Shown one piece after another: positions 15,177-15,720 of a DNA stretch of 15,720 nt. The notes under the pieces are model-generated. The model made no database searches. It was not told the origin of the DNA and was given only the letters and a program-made list of their open reading frames with translations. The position numbers were made by a program, and so were the translations under genes. Numbering within the stretch: the stretch's first letter is position 1; each line of letters starts with the position of its first letter. This DNA comes from Dictyocoela muelleri (Eukaryota; Microsporidia): contig SDVU01000293.1 in assembly GCA_016256075.1 (NCBI GenBank), positions 1 to 15,720 on the forward strand, given 5' to 3'.

Positions 15177-15720
15177 AAAAAACGTATTAAACAAAATGAT
15201 AGAGATAATATCATTAGGATGCATACACGAGGGAAACACGGTCTGAAATATGTGATTTGCTACACATTCCTAGGTCTACTATAAATTCCATTTTAAAAAA
15301 ATTTTTTACACTGGGATATTACCTCCAGGTAAAACTGGTGGTGATAAACGTAGTAAACTATCATCAAATGAACAAAATTATACTAGAACTGGTAGACAAC
15401 GAGCCAGATATTACATTGTCAGAAATTAATGAAAAATTGAGGATTTCGGGCATTGAAGTTTCAAAAAGCACAATAGCTCGAAATTTATGTAGTTTCCATT
15501 ATAAATTTAAAAATATTATAAATGTTCCAATGCGTAGAAATACACCAGCATCAATTAAAGAGAGGCTTTCATACGCCTTATGGTTTCAACAATTGCGAAA
15601 CAATTTTATGGATCGTGAAATTGTTTTTTTAGATGAATGCGGATTCAAGTTTCTATGAGGAGAAAGAAAGGCAGATCATTAATAGGAAATACATCATCAC
15701 GCACGGTTCAGGCTATACGA
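15174..15720 (+). pseudogene. IS630/Tc1-like transposase, 5' part, frameshifted, runs off the window
   Basis: The start at 15174 gives MKKRIKQNDRDNIIRMHTRG. The helix-turn-helix EICDLLHIPRSTINSILKKF follows after one frameshift near 15240. GYY leads into a linker whose family-like form PGKTGGDKRSKLSSNEQ is in another frame at 15325-15375. The second DNA-binding part (ITLSEINEKL, VSKSTIARNL) and RRNTPASIKERLSYA return to the main frame up to IVFLDECGFKF, where the aspartate at 15632-15634 is the first catalytic residue. A further shift occurs at about 15650, and MRRKKGRSLIGNTSSRTVQA continues to the edge. The second and third catalytic residues are outside the window. Cut-and-paste transposase, inactive here. 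Confidence 0.82.

Overview
The window is AT-rich eukaryotic DNA in which I find no intact host gene. What can be recognised is a pile of decayed, nested transposable elements: a Ty3/gypsy LTR retrotransposon, a second gypsy fragment, three Merlin (IS1595-like) DNA transposons, one FLYWCH-type MULE, an IS630/Tc1-like transposase, a tRNA-headed SINE in two copies, and several foldback (palindromic) elements. The SINE, the FLYWCH-MULE and the Merlin copies together point to a small AT-rich invertebrate genome. A microsporidian-like eukaryote is a weaker alternative, and the species cannot be named from the sequence.

Layout. 1-2058 is mostly non-coding, with one broken unidentified reading frame on the minus strand (139-500) and a 340-bp palindrome (1518-1858) between two 75-bp direct repeats. 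2059-6361 is a Ty3/gypsy element with both LTRs (309 and 310 bp, about 90% identical by hand alignment). 6437-7286 is an 850-bp imperfect palindrome. 7408-7855 is an old SINE copy. About 7860-9990 holds a minus-strand gypsy remnant (RT and RNase H) with Merlin copy 1 (8050-9269) inserted. 10047-15025 is one MULE gene on the minus strand, cut into three pieces. 15026-15720 holds the start of an IS630/Tc1-like element that runs off the window.

The main result is the nesting inside the MULE. Its pieces (15025-14881, 11606-11230, 10922-10047) read in order from FLYWCH zinc finger to transposase C-terminus. The first gap is filled by a 3.27-kb Merlin element (copy 2, 11607-14880) with an 8-bp target duplication. 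The second gap is filled by a 308-bp foldback element (10923-11230), also with an 8-bp duplication and the same terminal RGTAC. Merlin copy 2 in turn carries Merlin copy 3 (12637-13867) and a SINE (14098-14577, 14-bp perfect target duplication). Every Merlin copy has at least one end where the terminal inverted repeat is followed by an inverted copy of itself. In copy 2 both ends are full 240-310 bp palindromes. This suggests a Merlin lineage whose ends are themselves minimal foldback transposons, a simple route to solo palindromic MITEs. That mechanism is inference; the palindromes, target duplications and coding continuity are read from the sequence.
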